64,000 nt of DNA from Dreissena polymorpha. Taxonomy: Eukaryota > Mollusca > Bivalvia > Myida > Dreissenidae. The stretch spans positions 25,859,137 to 25,923,136 of the forward strand of contig NC_068366.1 of NCBI RefSeq assembly GCF_020536995.1, given 5' to 3'. The position numbers and the translations under genes are program-made. Under the pieces are notes generated by a model. That model was given only the letters and a program-made list of their open reading frames with translations. It did no database searches and had not been told where the DNA came from. Positions 23,680 through 36,974 of the stretch are shown one piece after another (the first letter of the stretch is position 1; each line of letters begins with the position of its first letter).

Positions 23680-24648
23680 GAAAGCATGAACAGTATACGC
23701 TTTGAGTAGTTTAAAGATTGGAGCAGTATACATTAATAAAAGCATTTATTACACATACCGGTGCATTGATTGTACTAATACTACATTTCTTATGAATGAC
23801 GTCGAATATATGGAAACAAATGAACATTTGTATCTCCATACATATGCATGTGATTAAGTTGGAATACTCATTTTTCCGAAAAGTAAATTACTGAACAATA
23901 GTAGAATAAATCGTTCAATGCAAACGAGTATAATACGCCAAAGTATGCAGTTTGTTCGTATCAATGTTATAAAAACAAACATACTTATTATATATATATA
24001 CTTAATCATGCCTGTTTGTACCAGCGTATAAAGTAGTTACCATGGAACAACAATGTATTAATTACACAATAAACAATACTTTCATTACTTAAACAAGCAA
24101 GTTGCTATTGTTGAGAATTGCACTGTCTTTCTCGAAATGTTCAAAACAAAGTGGTCGAGAAAGTTACTTGTACGTTCTTTATTACCTAATAATACATTAA
24201 TATCATTGTATAATTCTATACCGATGTGTTCATTGCACCAAGAAAGTGAACACGTACCCATCGGCATGACGACAGTATTTATATTTTAGATGTGTCAAAC
24301 ATTTTTCTCATTAATTATTCAGCTATAAGTAAACATCTCTTAACAAGTTTCTGTATACATTGTTGATACATTGATACATTGATACATTTTTAAAGTGCAA
24401 TACATTGAAGACTTCTCTACAAATCATGAAACACCCTTCGTGCAACAATACACAAATCATCTAAACAACAAGCCATACAACCGCTCGACGTTATATATAG
24501 TGTCTGTGGTTTTCAAAGTTATTGAGGTCTTCTTCCCAAGCCATAGGATGTATTATGTGAGGACCAAGAGTGAGTCACAGTATTCCTACTTAACTAGCTT
24601 TCTAGATAAATTTTGAAGCTAAGCCGCAAAGTTCCAGCTATTTAGTTA
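23680..24648. other. Spacer with no supported gene
   Basis: AT-rich. No exon, repeat unit or domain could be supported. Confidence 0.5.
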
Positions 24649-24878
24649 TTAACCCATTTATGCGTAGTGGACTCTCCCATCCTTTTAAATTGGAACAATT
24701 TATTTCAAAAATTAGGGATGTCAAGTATATTTATTTCTATATTTAGAATATTACTTACTACAATTCCTTTAAGCAAACAGCGTAGACCCAGATGAGACGC
24801 CGCATCATGCGGCGTCTCATCTGGGTCTACGCTGTTTGCAATGTCCTTTTTTCAGGACGCTAGGCATAAATGGGTTAA
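24649..24878. mobile_element. TTAA-flanked palindromic MITE, copy 1
   Basis: Bounded by TTAA on both sides with inverted ends CCCATTTATGCGTAG and CTAGGCATAAATGGG. It contains a near-perfect 30-bp-arm palindrome centred on GCATCATGC at about 24,808. A second copy of the same length lies at 37,509-37,738. A TTAA target is the signature of piggyBac-type transposition. Confidence 0.85.
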
Positions 24879-24924
24879 TTAAAGATTGTTTATTTGATTA
24901 TGTCTTGCGTTTTGGGGGAATCTA

Positions 24925-25248
24925 TTAACTATAGTACGGGCGGGGTAGCTTTATATTCGGTACCGATCTGTACCAATCCACGGACTCGTCAGATGAGGTC
25001 ACGTGATCGAGAGAACGGTACGGTCTACGGTAGTCTCCTTGTTCATATTCACCGGTTCTTTGGTTGAACATGTACGGTGTGTATGGCTGACTCGAGAACG
25101 CTGTTATGACTCGGTAGGGTTCCGAGGCGGCCGACGCCGACGTGTTGATCCCGGAAGTGAGCGTCGGAGGGCCTGCATACGGCACGTAGATGCTGTTGGA
25201 AGGGTCCACGTAAGCGTCGTTGTCGTACTCGATGTGGTTCCCATGATG
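24925..25248 (-). CDS. Terminal exon: Tyr-rich cytoplasmic tail
   Basis: Acceptor TTTCAG, then 107 open codons and a TAA stop. The tail contains repeated Tyr-Pro motifs (IYVPYAGPP, YTPYM, YRRPYRS, PRPYYS at the end) and acidic and Ser clusters. Such tyrosines could be phosphorylated or bound by SH2/adaptor proteins, which is inference. The exon is more GC-rich than its surroundings, which supports it being real coding sequence. Confidence 0.7.
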   Translation of the reverse strand, partial: HHGNHIEYDNDAYVDPSNSIYVPYAGPPTLTSGINTSASAASEPYRVITAFSSQPYTPYMFNQRTGEYEQGDYRRPYRSLDHVTSSDESVDWYRSVPNIKLPRPYYS

Positions 25249-28200
25249 CTGAAATAGTAAAATATATAGCTAACGCTGTGATCAACGTAAACCAGTTTGT
25301 GTATTACCCTGTCATCGGTCGAGATTATATCGGTGAGGTTATTTTGCTGCTGGAGAAGATAAACATAGCTAACAAAAATAACAAACTAAATGAAGTTTCT
25401 ATAGTTGACTCTCATCCGTCGCAGTTAAAGGCAAGCATATTTTGTTGATCGTGCAGTCTTTTTCATTGTTTATGCCCATATCATACGCCTGGTCTTTTAG
25501 CTAACTGTTTGTTGCGTACAATTACATTAGAACAAAAAAGAACAATATTAAAACATTTTGGTAGACAAACGAACTGAACAATTTAATGGTATCATATATT
25601 AATGTTATTTTTCTCTTATTTTTCAAATTTAAGTTGTGGTTCATTCTTTTGTATGGCTTTCCTTTACGAGAAACCTGTTTAGAACACCCACAGACTAACA
25701 AAGGCTGACCAAATTTGACTGCGTTTAAAAACGATTTTGCATGAAAAAACGGGTTCATATGAATAGTTTAAATTCTCTAATTAATTAAGGATACACTTGT
25801 ACACCAAAGTTTACGCTTGAAAAGATTTGAACACTAACAAGTGCGTACAACATGAACAAATACCTTTGAATGGCGTCGATGGCGCTTCTGGTGGCGCCAA
25901 TAGTCATTTCTGCTCGCACGTATACACCACGAAACCAGAGCAACCAGGGTAAATATGAAAATCAAACCGGCGACAATGCCCACGAGGATGATGGCAAGCT
26001 CTAGAAAACAAATCAAAGCGTTCTACTTAGGACACTGCTAAAAATATCCATCAGAAAAAAGTTCTGAAAAGACGAAAGTATTTCTGTATTGATGCTTAAT
26101 ACAAAAGGTTCTATTGTACTTTGGAAACCGTTTGAGCCTCAAGCGGATACAATTTTTTTCTCCATTTGAGAACTAAGTAATTGTTCTATGCAAAATAAAC
26201 GAAAATATTGACAACCTCAGAAAGACGGAACAACTTATTGTAAAATTGTTATCGCATAGACAAGATCCCGTTTATGTTTTGAACATGTGCCCTTGCGCCG
26301 TATACATGATTCTAACGAGTGTGCACGTGTTAACATACAATCGTGCAAGAGAAGGGAAAATGCTATGTTGAGATTTTCTATATTGAAATGGTATGGCTTC
26401 AGGTTTGTGCCATCTGCCTGATTCTATTTCTAATCTATGGGATGAAACCCGTAATCTACAAAGATCAGATCTAAACTTATTTATGCAAACATTTTTATGC
26501 TCCCCCCAAATTTTTAATTTTTTTTTTGGGGGGGGGGGGATATAGTCGCCGCTTCGTCTGTCCATGCTTGTGTTCGTCCGTCCTTGCACAATTTTTGTCC
26601 GGGCTATTTCTCAGCAAATAATGACCGGAATTCAATGAAGCTTCACTAGCAAGAGGAGATGTGCATATTATCAGCCGGTTCTAGTCAGATGATTTTTCAC
26701 AGAGTTATGACCCTTTGAAATTTTCCATTAACTGTACATATAGTGCAATTCTTGTCCGGGCTATTTCTCAGCAACTAATGACCGGAATTCAATGAAACTT
26801 TATGGGAAGCTTCACTACCAAAAGGAGATGTGCATATTATCAGCCAGTTCTGGTCGGATGATTTTTCACAGACTTATGGCCCTTTGAAATTTTCCATTAA
26901 CTGTTCATATAGTGCAATTCTTGTCCGGGCTATTTCAAAGCAACTAATGACTGGAATTCAATGAAACTTTATGGGAAGCTTCACTACCAAGAGGAGATGT
27001 GCATATTATCAGCCGGTTCTCGTCGGATGATTTTTCACAGAGTTATGGCCCTTTGAAATTTTCCATTGTACATATAGTGCAATTCTTGTCCGAGCTATTT
27101 CTCAGCAACTTATTACGGGAATTCAATGAAACTTTATGGGAAGCTTCACTACCAACAGGAGATGTGCATATTATCAGCCGGTTATGGTCGGATGATTTTT
27201 TACAGAGTTATGGACCTTTGAAATTTTCTATAAACTGTACATATAGTGCAATTCTTGTCCGGGCTATTTCTCTCCAACTACTGACTGTAATACAGTGAAG
27301 CTTTATAGGAAGCTTAACTACCTTTAGGAGATGCGCATGTTATTTGTGGGTTCTGGTTAGATGAGTTATTTAGAGAGTTATGGCCCTTTGAAATTTTTAA
27401 GTTGCTAAACCATCCATCGTATTATTTTGTCCAAAGTTATGCCCCTCAAGACAGTTCCTTTTATCTGAATATATAGTTCAATATTGTGACAAAAAAAAAC
27501 TTTGGGGAGCATCACCCGTCTCCGACGGTTTTTTGTTTAAATAAAGTTGCAATTCAAATTTATTAAACTGCCTGTAGCATATTGCTCTTGAGGAATCATT
27601 TAAGTTCTGACATCCTATTTTGGATAAATGTATCATTTAATCTAGACTTTAACAAGGATAAAAAAACACGTTTCATCACCTACACCTTGGTTCAGCCATG
27701 CATATTGAAAGCCTAAGGTCTGCAACATATTACATACAGATTTTGCCCAAGAATGTGTATTTGGTTTATTTATTAAATTCTCACACATGTGGCTATAAAT
27801 ACACTTTACATACTTATGATCTTCTAACTGTATAATTTTCAGCCAATACCGTATTACATTTATGGCTCATTTAGTTATCAAAGATATTCTTCCAAGTGCC
27901 CCATATACAAAATTATTTTGAGTTTGAATTTTCACGCCAAGTAGTTCTTTTCAAAAATTTAGGTGAACACTTTCAAGTGCAATTGACTCGGCCTTTTCAC
28001 GTTTGGAAAAATTGACAAAATTGAAAAAAGTTGTTTCAGATTCGCAAATTTTCGTTAAAGTTATGATATTTGTGAGAAAACAATAATACTGAACATTTAC
28101 CATGCTCTAATATAGCCATTATATGCATATTTTGACGATTTAAAAACCCGAAAATCATAAAGCGGTGCAACGCGAAACGAATAGATAATTTGGAAAGTTC

Positions 28201-31200
28201 TGTTGTTGTCGTTACATTTTGTGAAACGACGAGGATTGGTTATATAAAGTATAAAATACACCTCTCATTGTATCCGGACGGATGGCCGAGTGGTCAAAGT
28301 GAGAGACTTTTTACCCCAAGACTCCATGGGTCAGTGGTTCGAGCTCTGCTTAGGGTTACCTTTTTTAATTTTATTCTTTATTTTTTACTGGAGCTTTTTA
28401 TATCCAATGTTAACATTTATCAATATAAAGCATTAAATGACAAACTTCAAAACATGCCAAAATCTGTGAAAATGCCCCTTTAAGTCCCATATTTCTGACC
28501 CATAATTTAACATTGGTAAAAAAAAGCTGATCAAACAACGCTAATTTGGTAAGTATTGATAATGTTAGACAATTTATTAAATATGAGTTAAGCTTAAAAA
28601 CAGCCTTTGAGGCTTGACCTGCAATGTTTCAAAGGTATTTGCAAAAGATCCTCATTGAGTGCATACAATTCCTAAGTATGTAAATGATTTAACAATTTCT
28701 AACACTTGGTCTTTGAAAAATAAAATATCCTTCCTAAGTTGTCCCCTTTTTAAAAAACCATAACCTTTGTTTTATTTGTGTTAACACATAATTTCCACCT
28801 GTCACAATATTCCTCTAACAAAGACAAACCTTTCATTAGTTCATCCTCAGTTCTGCCATAATTACAATGTCATCTGCATATAACAACAAAAATAATTTTA
28901 GCATACCAATATCTATTCCTTTTATCATATAATGTTCCTCTAGGTCGTTCAAATTTTTAGAAAATAGAAAAGGTGATAATGATTCCCATTGTCTCACGCC
29001 TAAAAAATAGGAAAAATCTTCATTACTTATTGTATTCCCTTTTTTTTATTATTGATTTCACATTGTATACATAGATTTTATGATATCAAGCATTTTTCCT
29101 CTAACGCCTTGCTTCAACAGTTAATACCATCACCAAATAATCGAACGCTTTGGTGTAATCAACAAATACGGCATACAATCTTTTTTGTTCATTTAATAAA
29201 TAATTAATTACACCGTGTAATTATCAATAGTTCCCATATTTTACCTGAATCTTGCCTGTGCCTCTTTGTAAACATGATAGTGTTCAGCCCAATTGTTAAG
29301 TCTATTGTTAATGACTTTAGTAAATAATTTCCCAAAAGTACCTAATAATGTTATCCCTCTGTAATTATTAACATCCTGTGTATCACATTTTTATGTAATG
29401 GAACAATAAATCCATCACACCAAACTTCAGGAAAATGTCCATATTCAAAGAATTTATTAAACAAATTACAAAAAACTTTTAAGAAACTTTTACTACTTAT
29501 TCCAAAATAATAAAAAAAAACTGATTAAGCAGATAATCAGGGCCACTTGATTTACCATTATGAAATTGCTTACAAGCACTTATAATTACTTCATCAGTAA
29601 ATGCTACATTTAACTCAGTAATCATTATATGTAATTCTCTTTAAGTCTTTAATTCTTTAAGTACCGGTCCTGATAAAACAAAACATCTTCATCAGCTTGA
29701 TCTAGAATCTAGAATTAGGGTCATTAATTAATTTAAAATAGTTTAAAAACTCCATACTACTTATATCTTGCTTATTATCTTTACATGTATTTTTTTTTTA
29801 CATTTTCTAGTAAAATTTTGCATTTATAAGTCTTGCATTTTCTAATTTCGTTGTTTGATTTTTATCATAAGCATATTTCTTTTTCCTAATTGTACTTTTA
29901 TAAAGGCTCCTAGATTCTACCATGCTTTGTCTATTTTCCTCCGAGGGATAATGTCTGTACATATAAAGATTCATATAATAACATTTTTAATACTTACATT
30001 CATTATCAACAGAGGCAGCATTAAAAATATTGTTTTTATCAACCAATTTTGTATTGTCAACAAGCTTGTTTTAAATAATGGTGAACTAATATTTTCAATT
30101 ACATCGCAAACTTGGGATAAATAACTATCCAATGAATCACTGTTTGGGGTTTGATCTATACAGCCATTAATAGTTTCAAAGGTATTTATTACATCTTTTC
30201 AATTAAATGAATTAATATATAATCCATTTTCTTTTCATTTTCCCATTTATAAGTGAATGGTAGCTTTTTGGTATCATTTTCAATATGGCTATTACTATTA
30301 GGATATGTCTCAATCTCAGTTTTACATTAAATACTAAATTTTTGTTACACAGTGATCTGATAAAATATAAGGATAAAAAACTTCAAACTTATGAATCAAT
30401 GGAAACATATTACTTTCACAGAGAACAAAATCAATAGTGCTACAACCTTGTGAACTTATAAATGTGTGTTTTCCTATATTTCTATCTAAACTTAGTCTAG
30501 AACATTTCATATGAACGAAGTTCAATTTAATTAACCCCCCGTTCACACATAGACGCCGCTTCTACTACGATCAAGCGTGGCCGAAAACGTGGCCGATCGT
30601 GACAAATCGCAGGAGAAACGTAGTGGAGTCTTCATAAGCGCAGTGTGATCGGGGTAGAGTCTTCATGATCGGAGAGCTCTACGCTCTCGCCACGCTTACT
30701 TTGAACATGCTCAAAACAGGCGTAGCGGGATCGTGGCCAACAAGAAACAAGAAGAAAAAGAAAAAAAGTAAAAATGAAGACCATACGTTGTCAAATTGTT
30801 CGATTTAGACTCCAATCGGCCTCGATCCGTCCCGATCCAAACCGTGTTCAGATCGTGGCTTGATCGGGATGATCGACGTAAAGTCGCAGCCTTGTGAGAA
30901 CAGGGGTTAATATATAACTTCTTTTAAATTAAATAGTGAATTGAAGTTCATAAAATCAAGTTAACAAGTTTACAAAATGTGCGACAAAATTATTCTCTAA
31001 AATAAATGTTCGCTAAGTTTCCACAAATTGTCGCTGTAATCTCAGATTCCGGCTTTGATCAGGACAAAATGTTTTCCAACAAATGCCAGATACACTTAAT
31101 CTCGGCTTTCATTTAGGAAATGATAACAAACTGTGATCACAACGAAAACAAGCTAGAAAGTAGATGCACCTAAAAACAATGAAGTATTTGATTTCTGTGA

Positions 31201-34110
31201 GAAGACAACTTTGCGCGGATGCAGCAGATGCAGTGGTTATCGTTCTAGGCGTAGTTAACAGCAGACTGAATTGAAAACTCCTTCGCTTACGCGAACAACT
31301 AAAAACACCATGTTGAGTAATCGATCTCTTTCTTGGTGAGTGGTCAATTGTGTAACGTTATACAACTTCAGTGTGTGACCATAGCACGCGGTTTATTTAC
31401 TTCAATTTTGGTTAGAGCGTGAATTCAAATCAGCTCCGCTTTAAACTGTTTAAAAAGCTGTGTAGGTATCTTATGTTCTACTTATTGTGAACACATACAT
31501 TGCTTCGGTGAAAAGAGAGCGCTTCCCTCGGTGAAAGATCTTTTGTCAGACACTTTTAAGCCATGTATATCATCCTAGGCAAATTATTTGGTTAAAGTGA
31601 AAACATACGTCTTAGCGTATCACTTGCCTCAGACACATTCATTGTACATCAAAAGATAATAAGTTGGAATAATGCGCGCCTTTCCCGTTACAAGAACCTA
31701 ATTTTTTCAATATCGAGTTCAAAATAAAATACTAGTTCGTTTGTGCACAGCTATAAACGGGCTATTTACTTTACTATGCAAAACGATTAATTCGTACTCT
31801 TATCCTCTCAGCATCTAAGTGAAGGCAGTAGATCGAATCTTAGTTAAAGAGTTTTAATCCGGATCTCGACTATTTTTGGAAAACCTGCTATAATCTTCTT
31901 GCACATGCAACGCATACACATTTTGTAGACAAATGGTAGTTTCGATCAGATAAAAATAGTTAAAGCGGTATGTGATTTTAAATTGAGTTTTGTACCCCGG
32001 TTTGGTGTTTGTATTTAAAAACTTTAGATCATGTCATTCCGAAGAAAGATTATTGTGAACTATGTCTGGTGTTTCACATTTAAACCTACCAGGTCGAATA
32101 GTAAACGGGTTGTATTAATGACATTCGGGCTCTCTCGTAACTCCGTTTTGAAGCATCGAAACGAAGGATTTCGCAACCGCAATTGTATGGACACGTAATA
32201 TTTATTTTTTCCCAATCATGTAATTTCAGTTTGCACAACGGTGTAATCTTAATGCATGCAAGGTGTGAAATTGCATATATAATTTAAATGATAGGTTACC
32301 TGATTACCGATTGTCAAATTGAAAAGGCGGACTTTCTCTTACAGATTCCAAACTTTTCTGATATAAATGACAAAGAAATTAAACACCGACCCTTGAAACA
32401 GTCGCACAATTATATTTTGTGTATGTGCAATCTTTAATAATTATATGGTTGCAAGGCGTGTTTTATGGTATAATAACAAGGGGAAAAGTTGTTTCTCGGT
32501 TTTTGAAAAATACTAAAAAACAATGAGGCTTTTCAGTTGCGGAACTTATTTGGTTAAAGCGAACTCATACTTCATACTTCAAACATACTTCAAACAATCC
32601 ATACATCTGTAAGTGAGACTCATAAAATATATTACTTCTTCCTAAATTATTATTAAATAGGGAAGATCTTACCTTCATCTGATATGCGACTGCCTCGCTG
32701 CCCAGAAATATCCGTAGATGTTACTGTACTGTTTTCTTGTGCTGTTGTTGGCACAGTTGTAATTGACACCTCAGTAAAAGTCTGATTTTCAGTAGATTGG
32801 TTGTTCAATTGAGTGGTTGTTGGCAAAATGGTTGTATTTTGTGCCTGGGTTACCGTTTGCGCCTGAGTGTTGTTTGGCGCCTGATTTGTTATTGGCGCCT
32901 GAGTTGTTGTGGGCGCCTGACTGCTTGTGGGCGCTTGACTGTTTGTTGGCGCCTGAGTTGTTGTGGGCGCCTGAGTTGTTGTGGGCGCCTGAGTTGTTGT
33001 GGGCGCCTGAGTTGTTGTGGGCGCCTGAGTTGTTGTGGGTGCCTGAGTTGTTGTGGGTGCCTGAGTTGTTGTGGGCGCCTGACTGGTTGTGGGCGCCTGA
33101 TTTGTTATTTGCGCCTGCGTTGTGGACGCCTGGGTTGTTATTGACGCCTGATTTGTTGTGGGCGCCTGGGTTGTTGTTATCGTCTGCCGTTTGTGAAGAG
33201 GCAATTAATTAATTAATTATGTTAATTCATTTATTTATTTTTTTAATATTAAATATTTCATATAGTATTATATTATTATTTATTTATTTATATATTACAT
33301 ATTTTATTTATCGATCTACTTCCTTGGTTTACTTATTTAGTCATGTTATTTCAATATTGTACAAAAAAAACCAAAGTGTCTTGAAACAAGTAAATGATTC
33401 GTGGGTACGCACGCAGGTTTGGCAGCAGTCAGCAGGATTCACAATAGAAGGGCAGAGGAATAACACGCATCCCGGTGTCCGATCGCCATATTCACAACCT
33501 AGACATGATTAAACATAATGCGTGCATAAATGCACATTTTCAGCATAAAAGGTAAGCAATTTATGCACGTTCTTCATTGTCGTAAAGGGCATGCTTGCGT
33601 TGATTTAGTTTAGAAAAGCTTTTCTTGGGATGGAATTTTTAGGTCAAATGCTAACACGGTTTTCCAAAAGAGTTTTTGAAGTGAGGCAATGACGTATGTG
33701 TACTTCTATTGGTATACAAAAGCCCAATGAAACACAAATATAGAAATTCGATCGTTGAAACAATATTAAAATAGTTTCATTCTCAATTTTACAGAAGAAC
33801 TTCTTGAAACAGTTTATTACTTATTTAATATACGGACAGATCGATAGCAAGATTATAGACACTGTGCTGGGTATATGCTACATTTTTATGTTTCATATAT
33901 TTTTTGCATTTACAATCAATGTTGTTTAATATAACATTTAGGACGAATAACCCGACTAAGTACCCTGGACTTCTCTCTCTACAGTTGCACAGGAAGCGCA
34001 ACACGCACTCTCCACTGTGACGTCATAGCAATGGCGTGCGGCGCTAGAAATAAGTGCTGCGCAAGTCTTTCCGTCTTTTACAAACGCTGGATCGTCATCG
34101 CATCCCTGCA
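24925..34110 (-). CDS. Mucin-like single-pass membrane protein with ShK-like module (gene model, unit 3 plus downstream exons)
   Basis: The proposed exon order on the minus strand is: ShK-like module (33,964-34,110), Thr-rich stalk (32,673-33,183), transmembrane exon (25,864-26,000), 13-codon exon (25,308-25,346), cytoplasmic tail (24,925-25,248). The stalk ends in phase 1 and the TM exon starts in phase 1; the TM, mini and tail exons join in phase 0. The decayed CPSNCGC exon at 32,090 can be skipped without breaking frame. Predicted topology is extracellular Cys-rich domain and O-glycosylated stalk, one membrane helix, then a basic stretch and a Tyr-rich tail. The start codon and signal peptide were not found (perhaps upstream, near 37,952 or beyond). 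The link between ShK-like exon (ends phase 1) and stalk (appears to start phase 0) is unresolved, so another exon or acceptor may exist. No named family is recognised. Confidence 0.5.
25308..25346 (-). CDS. 13-codon mini-exon
   Basis: CAG acceptor, 39 nt coding QNNLTDIISTDDR, then a GTAATA donor. Phase 0 at both ends matches the TM exon before it and the tail exon after it, so it can be included or skipped without shifting frame. Confidence 0.45.
25864..26000 (-). CDS. Transmembrane exon
   Basis: Acceptor TTCTAG and donor GTATTT. It encodes a hydrophobic helix beginning LAIILVGIVAGLIFIF and running through TLVALVSW, followed by a positively charged stop-transfer region (CIRASRNDYWRHQKRHRRHSK in outline). 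The first codon is split so that a preceding phase-1 exon ending in G gives Glu. This is the classical end of a type I single-pass protein. Confidence 0.75.
26495..27535. repeat. Tandem repeat element (~155-180 bp units) with GCTCCCC / GGGGAGC ends
   Basis: About five copies of a ~155-180 bp unit (marked by CAGCAACTAATGACCGGAATT and GGAGATGTGCATATTATC). The block opens with TATGCTCCCC near 26,498 and closes with TTTGGGGAGCATCACC near 27,502, so the ends are inverted. The same element, with fewer units and nested insertions, occurs at 60,912-63,640. The short frames in it are repeat artefacts. Confidence 0.8.
27985..28483 (+). mobile_element. tRNA-headed short element, full copy B
   Basis: Full-length match to copy A (3,180-3,675). 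The tRNA-like core at about 28,282-28,350 shows GGATGGCCGAGTGGTC and GTGGTTCGAGCTC, with no tRNA-like acceptor pairing or usable anticodon arm, so it is not a working tRNA gene. It ends at GAAAATGCCCCTTTAA. Confidence 0.7.
28690..30960 (-). mobile_element. Decayed LINE with APE-type endonuclease and reverse transcriptase
   Basis: Read on the minus strand. The best open piece (about 30,334-30,546) contains STIDFVLCES and LSDHC, the end of an AP-endonuclease domain. Further downstream the reverse transcriptase catalytic box YADDIVIM is readable near 28,860-28,890. Many stops and frame changes lie between. A TTAA MITE (30,531-30,910) has inserted into the endonuclease region, and LINE-like sequence resumes on its far side. 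Confidence 0.6.
30531..30910. mobile_element. TTAA-flanked GC-rich MITE inside the LINE
   Basis: TTAA at both ends, with inverted terminal sequence TTAACCCCCCGTTCACAC versus TTAACCCCTGTTCTCAC. The interior is rich in GATCG and CGTGGC motifs. It has no coding capacity and a piggyBac-like target preference. Confidence 0.75.
32090..32205 (-). pseudogene. Decayed CPSNCGC-type exon, unit 3
   Basis: Starts like the intact copy (CPYNCGCEI) but carries a small deletion relative to unit 2 that changes frame after about ten residues, and its acceptor AG is missing. The GTAGGT donor remains. Confidence 0.55.
32673..33183 (-). CDS. Thr-rich mucin stalk exon, unit 3 (intact)
   Basis: 511 nt: acceptor GGCAG at the high end and donor GTAAGA at the low end. 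A single frame is open for 170 codons. About 19 hexapeptides of the TTTQAP type are followed by a non-repetitive end containing STDISGQRGSRISDE. Thr-rich, proline-spaced repeats are expected to be heavily O-glycosylated and extended. The exon ends in phase 1. The 18-bp repeat makes copy number unstable, so alleles probably differ in stalk length. Confidence 0.65.
33964..34110 (-). CDS. ShK-like six-cysteine exon, unit 3 (intact)
   Basis: 147 nt, acceptor TTCCAG, donor GTACTT, phase 1 on both sides, 48 open codons. The peptide runs QGCDDDPAFVKDGKTCAAL, then HCYDV and SACCASC, with six cysteines in the same spacing class as the unit 1 copy. The C-x-D start and CC-x-x-C end resemble ShKT-type modules found in many secreted invertebrate proteins. 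Phase symmetry makes it easy to shuffle or duplicate. Confidence 0.65.
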
Positions 34111-34324
34111 CTGGAACAAATACAAATAATATATAATGTGCAGCTTATTATTGATTTGGTAACTGACTTTTTGATTTATTGATTAATACTGACTATTTGA
34201 TTTATTGATTAATTGGCTTAACTACCATCCGATAGATTGATTAATTGATTTATTGTTTCATTGTTCAATTAAATCATCATTTATAAATTCATTCCTTGAT
34301 TGATTCGTTAACTGAACGACAATA

Positions 34325-34728
<404 letters not shown>

Positions 34729-35295
34729 GTGAATTCTTCAATTATCAACTATTTATCGTTAATTGATAGTGTTGTTACGATATCTTGTTTCAAAGAACTG
34801 TATTAACATTGAGGAAACAAAATATGATAATCCAACTTGATATTTACATTATATTGATCTTAATTTTTGGATAGAAAAAAACTTATCTTGGCAGTGCATT
34901 CGTAAAATCTGATATCAAAATAAACGCTTTGATTTATAGCCAATTAAGTATTTGTTGAATAAATCAATTATGATTTATGAATACAAATTTCTTATGCATA
35001 ACTATAAAAAATGATATTGTAAAAAGTTTTGCTTCAGTCTGCTTAGCCTTAAACAATATAGCATTAAATTTTTAAAGCTTTTTTAAAAATATGTGTCATT
35101 TTGATTGTACTACATCTAAAATAAGTTTATACTGTTTGAAAATAGCATTTAATTTACAGACAAAAATTGATTTTAATGAAAATAAGCATCATCCTAAGAG
35201 CCAAAAGTTTGCTAGATATAAGTTGTTAAACTGCCAGCATAAACAAAATACTACAGTGTGATAAATCAAACTGACATATTGAATACGCTTGCTCT

Positions 35296-35573
35296 TTAAT
35301 GGGACTGTCAACCACGACGACGGCGAAAAGAAAAGTTGTAAAATACCGTATTATTTTACAATTATTAGTTTATATTGATTAAAATATCATGACTGGTATA
35401 CTACAATACTTGAAAAAAGTTGTTAAGTTTTCATATTTTCGGTATATTTGGAAATAAATTTTACTGGGTATGTCTACCAGGTAACTACCAGTTAACTTTA
35501 AATAACGCCAGTAAACAAATACGGTTTTTTGAACTTTTCTTTTTTCGTCATTCGTGGTTGACAGTCCCTTTAA
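35296..35573. mobile_element. TTAA-flanked MITE (GGGACTGTCAACCACGA ends)
   Basis: TTAA on both sides and inverted ends GGGACTGTCAACCACGA / TCGTGGTTGACAGTCCC. About 278 bp with no coding capacity. It lies inside the inverted segment. Confidence 0.85.
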
Positions 35574-35931
35574 CAAAACGAGTCACTGCCTTTGCAAGAC
35601 CGTAAACTGCTTAACGTGAAATCGCTATTGATTTAGCAAGTACATGTATGTCGTGAACATTGACCGGCTTGTCAACCAAGAGAGAACAGCGTACTGACAG
35701 AGATCTGACAGGGCGATTCACGGGGTGTTTGTCAGCATATGGCCGATGATTGAAACCAAGTATCAAATTCTATTAAATGCGCATCTTCAAATCTGTACTT
35801 GCTATATTTATTAAATACGATATATGAAATAATTTGTCTATTTCATACACACGTGATAAGGAGTTTAACCAACAAAAAAAATTTGTAAAGGATATTACAA
35901 TGCTTGAACAGATCAATGAATAAATAAATGA

Positions 35932-36345
35932 ACGAATGTATGAATGAATGAATGAATGAACGAATGAATAAATGAATGAATGAATGAATGAATGAATGAA
36001 TGAATGAATGAATGAATGAATGAATGAACGTATGAATGAATGAATGAATGAATGAATGAATGAATGAATGAATGAATGAATGAATGAATGAATATATTAC
36101 TTACTGATTGAGAGATTAAGCGAATGAATAAACGAATGAAAGAATGAATGAATTAATGAGCGAATGAATAAATGAATTGAATTCAATTAATAAATGAATG
36201 AATGAATGAATGAATGAGTTATTGAAATAATTAATGAATTAGTCAGTCAGTCAATCTGTCGGTCGGTCGGTCGGTCTGTCTGTCAGTCTGGCTGACGGTC
36301 GGTCGGTCGGTCGGTCGGTTCGTCCTTCCGTCTTTCTGTATGTCT
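35932..36345. repeat. GAAT array followed by GTCG/GTCT repeats
   Basis: An imperfect GAAT microsatellite (about 35,932-36,230), then CAGT/GTCG/TCTG repeats up to 36,345. This marks the right edge of the inverted segment. Confidence 0.85.
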
Positions 36346-36974
36346 GTCAGCTTCCATTACCTTTTCATTCCAATGCCTTTACATGACTGTGGATGTGATT
36401 GTTTTTGTTATCATTATATAATATTCACTGGTATATTACCAAATGTATGCAAATAGTTATATTATTAAATTGCATATTAACTATTTTGTAAGAGAAGCGT
36501 GAACTGAACATAACATTTTCGACCCCTTGTTATACAAAACCAAACATATGTATTTGACCTGCTGAAATTAAGACAACGCCTGCAAGGAACCACTTCATTG
36601 CTCGTCGAATCTGTAACAGCGAAATATTACAATGTACAAAAGTTAAGATAAAGTCTGAAAACAAAACACAAACAAAAAAAAACATATAATTTAAGCAAAA
36701 CATTGATCTTGAACAACGCGACAGTTCAATAAAATACTTTTCCGGTCGAACTCGTATTGCCAAAAGTGCAAACATGTTAGAAATTGATCTTTAAAAAAAA
36801 TAATAATATGAAAAAAGTGAATAAATAAATAAATAAATAAATTAATAATAATAATAATAATAATTATTATTATTATAATAATAATAATAATAATAATAAT
36901 CATCATTATAATAATAATAACAAAAATGACAGTTATTTAATTAAAACGCTGATATATGATGCAAGTAAATAATT

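Noticed and set aside
28282-28355. Possible tRNA gene with A- and B-box
   Set aside because: It lies inside a repeat with a second copy at 3,180-3,675 and does not form a proper acceptor or anticodon arm.
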